From assembly GCA_900755985.1 (NCBI GenBank), contig CAAEIL010000268.1:1-44045 (forward strand): a stretch of DNA of 44,045 nucleotides, read 5' to 3'. Below, one piece after another: positions 8,545 to 17,169 of the stretch; position 1 is the first letter of the stretch; each line of letters begins with the position of its first letter. This stretch comes from Bacteroidales bacterium (lineage in GTDB: Bacteria > Bacteroidota > Bacteroidia > Bacteroidales > Muribaculaceae). The notes beneath the pieces are model-generated. The model ran no database searches. It was not told the DNA's origin and was given only the letters and a program-made list of their open reading frames with translations. A program made the position numbers and the translations under genes.

Positions 8545-11471
8545 CAGTAATATTGTTCAATGTAGGAGTAAGCCTTTTCAAAGACTTCGTTGTCTTTGAT
8601 TTGATACTTAATCCAAAGGATGGAACGGAGTTTCTTTTTGATTTCGCGCTTGGCAGTTACGCTCTTGAAGGCATCCTTGAACTGACGGATGATTTTGACG
8701 ACTTCGTTATCGATGTCGTTGACCACTTGCTCTACTATGATGGGCGTTTCCGGTGTCTTAATTGACTCGAAGAGGTCGGTAAGGGCGGCGCGTGCTTTCG
8801 CATGCGGGTCTTCTGGAACCTCGATTTTCTTTTCTTCTTCAAGCACTTGGCGGGCAAGTTCGAGCAACTGCTTCAGAAAGTCTATACTTGTAATGAGACT
8901 TTCTTCGAGACGTTGGCGCAATTCGTCGAGTTTCTCGGCAAATTCTTTGTATTTGCCTGTCTTGGGGTGCTTGCCGAGGCGCAGGCGAAGCAGCTTCTCA
9001 ACTTCGATGATGCGCTTCTCTCGCTTCTTCTCGTCCTCAATGACGGAGTCTATGATGTCGGCATCAACCACGAGTTCTTCAAGAGGACGGCCAATATCAA
9101 TGGTGTCGATATTCTGATGGATAATTTCGATGGTCTTAGCGCCGAGGATAGTCCAGATGAGCGAGCCGGGAGTTACAGGGCGCACGCTCTGATAGACCGA
9201 GGCGAGCCATGTATAATCGGCAAGATGTGGCTTCAACGCCTCGTCGGGACTTACAATTTCCCACGCCTTTGCCAATCGAGCAAAATTGCGTGCAAAGTCG
9301 GTCTTCTTCTGCGGGTCGCGAATAGCCTGCTGAGCGGCTGACAGCCCTTCCCAACCGCCTACTGTACGGTCGACTCCGGGGAAGAAGGCCACACAATCAG
9401 CGACATAACCGGGTATAAGAGCCTTGATTTCCTCAAGGTTCTTGACGATGCCTTTGATGCTTTCTTCATCGAAGGCGAGCGATTTGGCCACGTTGTCAAA
9501 CACTCCGACGAAATCCACAATGAGTCCTGATTTTTTATTCTCGTTATATTTGCGGTTGGTACGACAGATAGCCTGCAGAAGCGTATGGTTCTTCATTGGT
9601 TTGTCAAGGTACATACACTGTAAAATCGGCGCATCGAAGCCGGTAAGCAGTTTGCTGGTTACGATGACGAACTTCAGTGGCGACAGCGGGTCGCGGAAGT
9701 GGTTTAGAAGTTTCTTCTCTTCGTCGCGGGTGCGTTTATGCTCCTTGTATTCGTCGGCCTTGTCGCCGGTGGTGTGCATCACGATAGCCGTTTGGTCTTC
9801 GGTGCCCAGCAGAGCGTCGATGGCCCGCTTGTATTTGATGCAACAGTCGCGGTTATAGACCACCACCTGTGCCTTCATTCCGTTGGGCTCAATCTGTTCG
9901 CGGAAATGGTTGACAATATATTTGCAGACCTCATTGATACGCTCCTGCGAGGTAAAAAAGGCTTCGACAGAAGTGCGACGCACGAGTTCGTTCTTTTCTT
10001 CTTCGCTGATTTGGTCAGTCAGTTCGTCAAATGCTTTCTGAAGTTCTTCTTGATTGAGATGCATCGACACAGGCACAGTCTGGAAGTTTAGTTCGAGTGT
10101 GGCACCGTCAGCTACGGAATTTTGGAAGGTGTACTTCGATATATATCCGTATTTGTCTTCCTCGGCACCAAAAGCAGCAAAAGTATTGTGGTCATTGCGG
10201 TTGATAGGGGTACCTGTCAAGCCAAAAAAGAACGCGTTGGGGAGAGCCGTGCGCATTTTAGATCCGAGGTTGCCTTCCTGCGTGCGGTGGGCTTCGTCCA
10301 TCAGCAGGATTATGTTGTTACGAGTGTCAATTACCTGACCATCGGCAAGGTCTCCGAACTTGAAGATAGTGGTAATGAGGATTTTCCTCATCTTGATTTT
10401 CTGTTCGAGTTCTTCCTTCGATGATATGCTGTCGACGTTAGGTATATCGGCACGGGTGAAGTCACCGGTGATTTGGTCTTCGAGGTCGATGCGGTCGTCA
10501 ACAATGATGACCGTAGGCGCATTTAGCTCGGGCATACGGCGCAGTTTCTGAGCAGCGAATACCATGAGCCATGATTTGCCCGAGCCCTGGAAGTGCCAGA
10601 TAAGTCCTTTGCGCGGCCCTTTGCCGTCGCGGATGGTGTTGAGTACGCGCTGCACAATAGCCTCGCCACCGAGGTATTGCTGATAGCGGCACACGATTTT
10701 AATCTTGTTGCCGGAAGGAGTTCCACTGAAAACGGTGTAGAAGCGGTATATGTCAAGCAATCGCTCGGGCGATATGAGCGTGAGGTAGTTATGCTTGACG
10801 CTTTCGAGGTCGCCGTGTTTGCGATCTTCATCTGCATACCACGGCCCCCACTTTTCAACGGGAGCGCAGACGCTGCCGTATTGCAGTTCCTTGCCTTCGG
10901 AAGCGAATGTGAGGATGTTGGACACAAACATCTGTGGGATGCTTCGCTCGTAATGTAGTATGTCGGTGGCACCGTCGGCCCAAGTAACGTCGGGACGAAC
11001 CGGTGTCTTAGCCTCGCCGATAACCATTGGGATACCGTTGATGATGTACACCAGATCAAGTCGTTTGCCTCCCTGGTGGCTTGGCCGCGGGAACTCCCAT
11101 TGGTTGGTGACGATGCAACGGTTCTTCGACATGTCATCATGGAAGAACTTAATGTTGATATTGTCGCCGTCAGGACCGAAAGGATAAGAATTTTCTTCAA
11201 ACAGCAGACGACGGAACTGGTCGTTGGCAGTAACGAGATTGTCAATATCGTTACACGACAGTATGCAGGCTCGCAGTTTATATATCACCTGTTCAGCCTG
11301 CTCCGGAGTAATTCTGTTGATCTCAATCAGCGCTCTCATCAGCCATTCACCTACAAGAATGTCGTCGGGAATACGGGGAACTTGGCTCGGTTCAACGTAT
11401 ATCCATCCCTGTTCAGCAGCGGCGTTAACGAGCATTTCCTCTACTGTATTTGATTCGTTAAAGTATGCCAT
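8544..11471 (-). CDS. hsdR: Type I restriction enzyme R subunit (HsdR)
   Basis: At 975 aa it has normal HsdR length. A PD-(D/E)xK nuclease sits in the N-terminal third: Asp139 (RLDLVY) and Glu153-Ala-Lys155 (GEAKTP). The SF2 translocase follows with Walker A FQGSGKS (294-300), the DEAH box (392-395) and SAT-like and later helicase motifs including LLTGFDAP. The C-terminal ~200 residues are charged and helical, as expected for the contact surface with the methyltransferase core. HsdR moves DNA past the bound complex and cuts at a distance from unmethylated sites. It begins 1 nt after the hsdM-S stop. All catalytic motifs appear intact. Confidence 0.95.
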   Translation of the reverse strand: MAYFNESNTVEEMLVNAAAEQGWIYVEPSQVPRIPDDILVGEWLMRALIEINRITPEQAEQVIYKLRACILSCNDIDNLVTANDQFRRLLFEENSYPFGPDGDNINIKFFHDDMSKNRCIVTNQWEFPRPSHQGGKRLDLVYIINGIPMVIGEAKTPVRPDVTWADGATDILHYERSIPQMFVSNILTFASEGKELQYGSVCAPVEKWGPWYADEDRKHGDLESVKHNYLTLISPERLLDIYRFYTVFSGTPSGNKIKIVCRYQQYLGGEAIVQRVLNTIRDGKGPRKGLIWHFQGSGKSWLMVFAAQKLRRMPELNAPTVIIVDDRIDLEDQITGDFTRADIPNVDSISSKEELEQKIKMRKILITTIFKFGDLADGQVIDTRNNIILLMDEAHRTQEGNLGSKMRTALPNAFFFGLTGTPINRNDHNTFAAFGAEEDKYGYISKYTFQNSVADGATLELNFQTVPVSMHLNQEELQKAFDELTDQISEEEKNELVRRTSVEAFFTSQERINEVCKYIVNHFREQIEPNGMKAQVVVYNRDCCIKYKRAIDALLGTEDQTAIVMHTTGDKADEYKEHKRTRDEEKKLLNHFRDPLSPLKFVIVTSKLLTGFDAPILQCMYLDKPMKNHTLLQAICRTNRKYNENKKSGLIVDFVGVFDNVAKSLAFDEESIKGIVKNLEEIKALIPGYVADCVAFFPGVDRTVGGWEGLSAAQQAIRDPQKKTDFARNFARLAKAWEIVSPDEALKPHLADYTWLASVYQSVRPVTPGSLIWTILGAKTIEIIHQNIDTIDIGRPLEELVVDADIIDSVIEDEKKREKRIIEVEKLLRLRLGKHPKTGKYKEFAEKLDELRQRLEESLITSIDFLKQLLELARQVLEEEKKIEVPEDPHAKARAALTDLFESIKTPETPIIVEQVVNDIDNEVVKIIRQFKDAFKSVTAKREIKKKLRSILWIKYQIKDNEVFEKAYSYIEQYY

Positions 11472-11472
11472 A

Positions 11473-14400
11473 TCATGTTTCGTTTATTTCGTAATATTTT
11501 GATTTGTCGGATTGACGAAAGACCCGTTCAAACTGTTCTTGTTGTTCTTTGGCTGGCACGCTAATCTTTATTGATTCGACTATTTTCTTCGACAATTCTT
11601 TGAATGTTGTCCCAGTACCCAGTGAAACAAGATATTCTTTATTTAATCGAAGTGTATAGTAAAGAAAAACATTGTTCAATTCAGGTTTGCAAATGAAATT
11701 TTTGAAACCCTGATTGCAATACATTTCCTCACCAGCTATAGCTACTTTGCCTATTGGAGCACGTGTTGAGAATAATACGGATCCTACTGGTAGCAAGGTT
11801 AAATTGGCTGAGTTTCGTCCATCTTCTGTGATATGACGAACAGTGTCCGAAATAATGAAAGATTCTTCTTCAATTTCAGCAGGTGTAATCCACTTTAGTT
11901 CGCCATCCCAGTATTCTTTAATCTTTGAATTTGGAGTAGTACCCAAAACAATGTCGGCAACGTCCGTAATTGAAACACTCTCGCCGTTTTTGGGTGAAAG
12001 AAATGGATTCCCGAACCATTCGATAAATTGCGATTTGAAACCGTCAAATTTTGATTTGTCGGCCTGACGGACTATGGATGCAAACTCTTTTTGTTTTTCA
12101 AATGAGGGATATGGAACAAGTGTTGTTTCAAAATCCTTCTTCACAATATGTTTCATCGTACTGCCATGTGCTTTAGACACCATTTCAGCAAGTTTACTTT
12201 TGACAGTATAGATGAAAAAATCTTTATCAATTCCGATTTTGTCAAAAACGACCTTGAAGATATGTTGATTAAGAACTGCTTCCCCTTGATTCCACAGATA
12301 TACATCTAATGTCGCAGACCAAGAAACAAGCACATCTCCACTTTCTATTAAGACCTTAGCATCTGTCCCGGAATAATAATTATACGAAGCTGATGGATCT
12401 GTTAAATTTTGAATTCTAATAATTGGCAAACCGTCAGAGGCCCATTCTTCGGGTTTAAAAGCAGACCCATTTATGAATGTGGCAACGTTACCTAATTCAA
12501 TTATTTCGGAATTATCGAACATTTCGATAAATTGCGATTTCACCATCTCGTCAATAGCCGATAGAAGCCGTTTATATGCCTCTTTCAGCCGATAAGCTGC
12601 TCGCAATTTTTCAGCTAAGGCCCTTTGATCTTCAAAGCTTTCAGGAAGTAAGAAAGAATATCTTTTTAGATACTCCCATTTCACTCTTGGAGAAAGAGAC
12701 CCTGCAGAACCTTGAACGGCATAATCGAAAAATCTATCATTCTGAATGATAAAGGGTAACAAGCCCGGTTCAAAGTTGTCAACGACTTTTGCCTGTATCG
12801 TAGTTATGTCACCTGAGCAAATACCATCAAAAGGTGCGACGCATGCTTTCTTCTGGTATACGCGTCTTCTCCCAAGAAGTATCTGCCCTTTCTCAAACTT
12901 CTTTGTAAAGGTATTCTCATTAGGATTGATATCATACTGGGTAAGGGCTATTTCTCCTGGAATGATATGTTCTAAGCCAACAACAGGGACATTTTCTGTA
13001 TCTTTTCTCCAAGTTTGTTTGACTTCATCCGCGACATCTTCTAAAGTAAACATCTTTAGAGATGAAGCCATATGAGATGAGACTGGATAAAAGTCATTAA
13101 TATCTAATATACAACCTAAAGAATTGGCTAATGGAGACAGGGTATTCCATAAAGAACGACGAATCTCAGACCAATCGCCTTGAGGATTTTCATCTCCCAG
13201 TGTCACAACATTAAGAGATGATGAATATGCGTACAGAGAAATAGTTAAATCGGAATTCTTTTCAATAATAACTTCATTGCTGACTAAAGATGAGAATCCT
13301 TCAATTTCAGCATCTCCATTAAATGCCTGGAGAATCCGATTTATATGACTTTCTTCGAGATAACTTTCAGCGTTCTTTCTGACAACTTCATTTACCGCAT
13401 TTATCATGAGGATTTTCCCACGACGGTTTTCCGGCTTATTATTGTTGCATATAATAATGCAAGCCTCCATCGGTGAGTTATAAAAGAGATTTGGGCCAAG
13501 TCCGATAACCGCTTCAATTTTATCTGACTTTATCAGAGATTCACGCATATCTTTTTCCTCTTTTCGGAATAGAACTCCATGCGGGAATAGTATAGCACAA
13601 CGTCCCGATTTAGGATTCATCGAGGCAATAATATGTTGGAGAAAGGCATAGTCGGCACGGCCTTGGGGCGGCGTACCGAGGAAGTTTCGGCCCCACTTAT
13701 CGTTTGCAAAGGCATCGCGGTCCCAGGCCTTGATGGAATAAGGTGGATTTGCGAGAACTACATCAAATGTGCGCAGGTGCGAACCGTCAACGAAGGCGGG
13801 GTTCTTCAGGGTGTCTTCGCGAACTATCGAGAAATCTTCCACGCCGTTGAGGTAGAGGTTCATGCGGGCTATTGATGAGGTGAGGGCGTTGATTTCCTGA
13901 CCGAATACCTTTACTGATTGCCACGGTTGGCCTTTCTCGCGTAGATAGTCGAGGCACTTCACAAGCATACCCCCCGAACCGCAAGTGGGGTCGTAGATGC
14001 TCTCGCCGGGCTGAGGCTTCAGTATCTCGGCCATTAGGGTAACTACGGTGCGGTTGGTGTAGAATTCCTGCGCGGTGTTTCCGGCATCATCGGCAAACTT
14101 GCCAATCAGGTATTCGTATGCCTGTCCCATCTCGTCGGCTGGGCACGAGGCGAGCGAGAGATTATGCTGGGAGAAGTCTTCGATGAGCGATGTGATGATG
14201 TGGTCGGGCATCTTGTTTTTGTTGGTCCAAATGTCCTTGGGACCAAAGATGCCTTCGAGACCACCGACAATGCGACCGTCGGTATGAACTCCGGGATTGG
14301 CTTGCTCGATGGCGATAAACGATTCAACGAGTCGTTGACCAACGTTTTCGGTCACGGCGCGCACATCGCGCCAGTGGGCCTTGTCAGGAATGCGGATAGC

Positions 14401-14643
14401 AAAATCCTCTACCTGTGAGTTTGCATACTCGGCACCTCCTTCGGCCACATAGCCATCGTATTGCTCATCGTAAACGTCGCTGATACGCTTGAAAAAGAGC
14501 AGCGGGAATATATATTCTTTATAACCGGCAGCATCAATCTGACCGCGTAGACGCACGGCAGCGCTCCAGAGGAACTGCTTCATCTCGTCGAGCGCGAGCC
14601 GACGGGGGCCGGTAGTATATTCTTTTGTTTCTGCCATAATCAT
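11473..14643 (-). CDS. Type I methyltransferase fused to specificity domain (HsdM-HsdS) with three TRD-like segments
   Basis: The 1056-aa protein joins two subunits. Residues ~20-470 are an HsdM adenine methyltransferase with the SAM motif DPTCGSGGM (218-226) and the catalytic NPPYS (299-303). Residues ~530-1050 look like HsdS, with three segments instead of the usual two target-recognition domains: ~530-665 (FTLEDVAD start), ~715-845 (IELGNVATF start) and ~890-1030 (SITDVADIVLGTTP start). Each is followed by a charged helix of the HsdS spacer type (~670-705, ~848-880, ~1030-1050). The start ATG overlaps the hsdM stop (ATGA); a second ATG two codons on (MAETKEY) is equally possible. With a free HsdM upstream, the holoenzyme may contain two different M chains. 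AT content rises in the S part, suggesting a swapped specificity module. Confidence 0.92.
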   Translation of the reverse strand: MIMAETKEYTTGPRRLALDEMKQFLWSAAVRLRGQIDAAGYKEYIFPLLFFKRISDVYDEQYDGYVAEGGAEYANSQVEDFAIRIPDKAHWRDVRAVTENVGQRLVESFIAIEQANPGVHTDGRIVGGLEGIFGPKDIWTNKNKMPDHIITSLIEDFSQHNLSLASCPADEMGQAYEYLIGKFADDAGNTAQEFYTNRTVVTLMAEILKPQPGESIYDPTCGSGGMLVKCLDYLREKGQPWQSVKVFGQEINALTSSIARMNLYLNGVEDFSIVREDTLKNPAFVDGSHLRTFDVVLANPPYSIKAWDRDAFANDKWGRNFLGTPPQGRADYAFLQHIIASMNPKSGRCAILFPHGVLFRKEEKDMRESLIKSDKIEAVIGLGPNLFYNSPMEACIIICNNNKPENRRGKILMINAVNEVVRKNAESYLEESHINRILQAFNGDAEIEGFSSLVSNEVIIEKNSDLTISLYAYSSSLNVVTLGDENPQGDWSEIRRSLWNTLSPLANSLGCILDINDFYPVSSHMASSLKMFTLEDVADEVKQTWRKDTENVPVVGLEHIIPGEIALTQYDINPNENTFTKKFEKGQILLGRRRVYQKKACVAPFDGICSGDITTIQAKVVDNFEPGLLPFIIQNDRFFDYAVQGSAGSLSPRVKWEYLKRYSFLLPESFEDQRALAEKLRAAYRLKEAYKRLLSAIDEMVKSQFIEMFDNSEIIELGNVATFINGSAFKPEEWASDGLPIIRIQNLTDPSASYNYYSGTDAKVLIESGDVLVSWSATLDVYLWNQGEAVLNQHIFKVVFDKIGIDKDFFIYTVKSKLAEMVSKAHGSTMKHIVKKDFETTLVPYPSFEKQKEFASIVRQADKSKFDGFKSQFIEWFGNPFLSPKNGESVSITDVADIVLGTTPNSKIKEYWDGELKWITPAEIEEESFIISDTVRHITEDGRNSANLTLLPVGSVLFSTRAPIGKVAIAGEEMYCNQGFKNFICKPELNNVFLYYTLRLNKEYLVSLGTGTTFKELSKKIVESIKISVPAKEQQEQFERVFRQSDKSKYYEINET

Positions 14644-16151
14644 GAATTGATAAGTGCGGCAAATTCGGTTTCGGCCTGACGAACGTCAGCGATAGCCTTT
14701 TGAAACTCGGCGAGAACTTCGGAGTATGGCCTAACTTCTTCGCGGTGGTATTCTACATAACGATTGGGAGAAAGATTCCAGTCCTTCTTCCGGATTTCAT
14801 CGAGGTTAGCAACTTTGGCAAAGTCCTCGACGTCGCGATAGTCGGAATAGAGCTGATATATGCGGTCGACATCCTTGGGCTCGAGCACATTCTGCGCGCG
14901 GCGCGGGGTGAGAATCTTCGTGGCGTCTATCATCAGTATACGTGCCGAGTGTTGCGCCGGTTTGAAACGACGCAGGATGAGGAAGCAGGGCGATAGCCCG
15001 GTGCCGTAGAAGAGTTTATCGCCGAGTGTTACGACAGCCTCCACAAGATCACTCTCAATGAGCTGCCGGCGCATATCTTTCTCCTGATTGCGGAACAAGA
15101 CTCCCTGAGGCATCACTACAGCCATGCGGCCGCCACTGCCGTCGGCTTTGCCGGGTGCCATGGAGCAGACCATGTGTTGAATCCAGGCGAAGTCACCGCA
15201 TGAGTCGGAGGGTGTGCCGTAGATATTACGCCCATATCTGTCGCTGCTCCACCCGGTAGCTCCCCATTTGTCCAGCGAGAATGGCGGATTTGCAATCACA
15301 CAGTCGAAGCGCGCAATCGCTCCGTTTTGCAACACTTTAGGATTGCGGAGCGTATCGCCTTGCATTATGTTGAAATCGGAAGCACCATGAAGGAACAAGT
15401 TCATCTTGGCGATGGCGGCATTGGTCACGTTCTTCTCCTGTCCAAATATCGAACCACAGCAAAGGTGGTCATGGTGCATGTGGTGAACAGCCTCGATGAG
15501 CATACCACCCGAACCGCATGCGGGGTCGTAGACCGTCTCGCCCGGTTTAGGGTCAAGTATGCGGACGAGAAGTTTCACTACAGGACGGGGAGTATAAAAT
15601 TCGCCTGCCTGAGCCTTGCTGTCGTCGGCAAATTTTTTGAGCAGGATTTCGTATGCGTCACCCATAAGATCGGCGGCATAGTCATTGTTGCCGAGGCGAC
15701 GTGTAGACAGATGCTCAATCAAGTCGCGTATTTTGCTGTCAGGGAGACTGGCCTTGTCGGTCCACTTTTGCGCAGAAAAAGTAGAGAGTACACCATATAG
15801 TGTATCAGGATTGGCGAGTTCTATCTTGCGCATAGCGTTTACGATGGCTGCACCAAGGTTTTCACTGCGGGAGCGAACATCCTCCCACGAGCAACCTTCA
15901 GGAATCACGAAGCGGTGCTGTTCGGGCAGTGCGGCAAATTCGGTGTCTCCGCCACTCATATCTAAAGCAGCTTCGGTTTCCTCCTGATAAACGTCGCTGA
16001 TACGTTTATAATAAAGCAGCGGCGTAATATATTCCTTAAAATTATCCTGCGACACAGGTCCTCGAAGCTTGTTGCAAGCCTCGTAGAGATAGTTGTACAG
16101 GTCCTGCGCGCCTGTCAACTCTTTCTGTGTCTTAGCAGCCTTTTTAGCCAT
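14640..16151 (-). CDS. hsdM: Type I restriction enzyme M subunit (HsdM)
   Basis: At 503 aa it has typical HsdM length. The N-terminal helical bundle (KLRGPVSQDNFKEYITPLLY, ~28-47) is followed by the SAM-binding DPACGSGGM (209-217) and the catalytic NPPF (288-291) of N6-adenine methyltransferases. It resembles the M part of the following gene but is clearly divergent, so the operon carries two non-identical M subunits. It is the first gene of the minus-strand operon. Upstream are an AT-rich leader of ~65 nt, a TAnnTTTG-type promoter element and a dyad. Its stop overlaps the next start by 4 nt (ATGA). Confidence 0.94.
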   Translation of the reverse strand: MAKKAAKTQKELTGAQDLYNYLYEACNKLRGPVSQDNFKEYITPLLYYKRISDVYQEETEAALDMSGGDTEFAALPEQHRFVIPEGCSWEDVRSRSENLGAAIVNAMRKIELANPDTLYGVLSTFSAQKWTDKASLPDSKIRDLIEHLSTRRLGNNDYAADLMGDAYEILLKKFADDSKAQAGEFYTPRPVVKLLVRILDPKPGETVYDPACGSGGMLIEAVHHMHHDHLCCGSIFGQEKNVTNAAIAKMNLFLHGASDFNIMQGDTLRNPKVLQNGAIARFDCVIANPPFSLDKWGATGWSSDRYGRNIYGTPSDSCGDFAWIQHMVCSMAPGKADGSGGRMAVVMPQGVLFRNQEKDMRRQLIESDLVEAVVTLGDKLFYGTGLSPCFLILRRFKPAQHSARILMIDATKILTPRRAQNVLEPKDVDRIYQLYSDYRDVEDFAKVANLDEIRKKDWNLSPNRYVEYHREEVRPYSEVLAEFQKAIADVRQAETEFAALINS

Positions 16152-16197
16152 CGATTATCTTGGTATGATTGGTACGTTGATTTTGAAGTTTTTAATA

Positions 16198-16210
16198 GCG
16201 TATAATACGC
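16198..16210. promoter_or_regulatory. 13-bp dyad in the leader of the restriction operon, possible operator
   Basis: GCGTAT-A-ATACGC is a perfect 6-bp inverted repeat around one base, flanked by TAATA and TATTA, which extend the symmetry imperfectly. It lies just downstream of the predicted transcription start and ~47 nt before the hsdM start codon. Position and symmetry fit a dimeric repressor site or a leader hairpin. No regulator gene is visible in the operon other than the ArdC-like peptidase. Confidence 0.4.
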
Positions 16211-16221
16211 CATATTAAATG

Positions 16222-16229
16222 CAAAGTTA
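16222..16229 (-). promoter_or_regulatory. Predicted promoter (-7 element) of the restriction operon
   Basis: TAACTTTG on the minus strand matches the Bacteroidota -7 consensus TAnnTTTG exactly. A weak TTA stands near the -33 position about 19 bp upstream in place of TTG. The predicted start is ~16215, giving a leader of ~65 nt before hsdM. It is the only good match between hsdM and the broken ardA. Confidence 0.55.
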
Positions 16230-16484
16230 CAATTATTTTGCGAGACTTTAAGCTCTGACGGCAAAGATATTATCTTTAGAGGACAGAATTCGAGCACATC
16301 AACGTTAAAAAATGCTTATGCGCTGACTTTTTAGTTTGTTTTCGTGGTTAAATACAAATATACAGGTGACCTCAAAACAGGGTGTAGATGAATCTTAAAC
16401 ATAATCGGAGTGGCACCTTCAAACGCAGCAAGAGCCGCCCTGCGACAGAGCGACCCTTGAAGGGAGGAGAGAGGGAGAACGGGG

Positions 16485-17169
16485 TCAGACCACGCGGAAC
16501 ACGTTGTTGTTTGCGCCCATCGAGTAGTCGTACATGAACAGGTCGCGTGCGAAGGCTTCGTAGTCGAAGTAGTTTGAGAGATTGCCCATGATCCTGTCAA
16601 GGTCGTAGCACTCCTCGACGATGTGGCGGGCGAAGTCTTCTTCGCTGTCCCAGTTGCCGCAGTAGGGTTCTTTGCAGAGCAAAGCGCTTCGCGATGACCT
16701 CGAAGCTGTCGAGTTCGTCGTGAAACTCCATGTAGTCGTCCACGGCATCCTGATCGTACTTGTCGCACAGCTCGCAGTATTCCTTGATGTGGTCGAAGTC
16801 GTCCTCGTCGAATCCGCTCTCGCCGTACCACTGGCGGGGGAATCCCTCGTAGTCCTGGAACATCAGCTCCGGGTCGTCCTCGTCGGCGTGAATCGCCTTG
16901 CAGAAGTTGATGAACTCGTCGTAGTCGTCGAAGCTGCTGAGGTCTATCCACAGGCCGCAGAGCGAGCCGTCGTTGTACTTGCCGTAAGTACCGCAATAGA
17001 CGGAGGGTTCGCCGTCGCAGGGGCTCTTGTGGTCGTTGATGGCATCTTCGAGTTCGGGGACAGTGAAGTCCAGTTCGTGGAGTCGGCTGGCGACTCTTGG
17101 AGTGATGTTGAGTTCTCCGAATTGTAGTCTCATTGTAGTTGAAATTGAGGGGTTTAACATAAGGTTCAT
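16485..17169 (-). pseudogene. ardA: Frameshifted ardA anti-restriction gene
   Basis: Two minus-strand frames join into one ArdA-like protein. The first part starts at 17169 (or at the ATG at 17133, giving MRLQFGEL). It contains VYCGTYGKYNDGSLCGLWID and an acidic middle region with MFQDYEG, as in ArdA. The second part contains EPYCGNWDSEEDFARHIVEE and NYFDYEAFARDLF and ends at 16485. They are offset by +1, so one base is extra near 16680. The break lies at a 15-bp hairpin (CTTTGC-TCT-GCAAAG, 16670-16684). ArdA is a DNA-mimic inhibitor of type I restriction carried by conjugative elements. A broken copy beside an active-looking type I locus is consistent with a decayed mobile element, though a sequencing error cannot be excluded. 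Confidence 0.8.

Noticed and set aside
16331..16996. 221-aa Arg-rich minus-strand frame
   Set aside because: Out of frame with the two ArdA-like pieces; low-complexity composition. A shadow of ardA.
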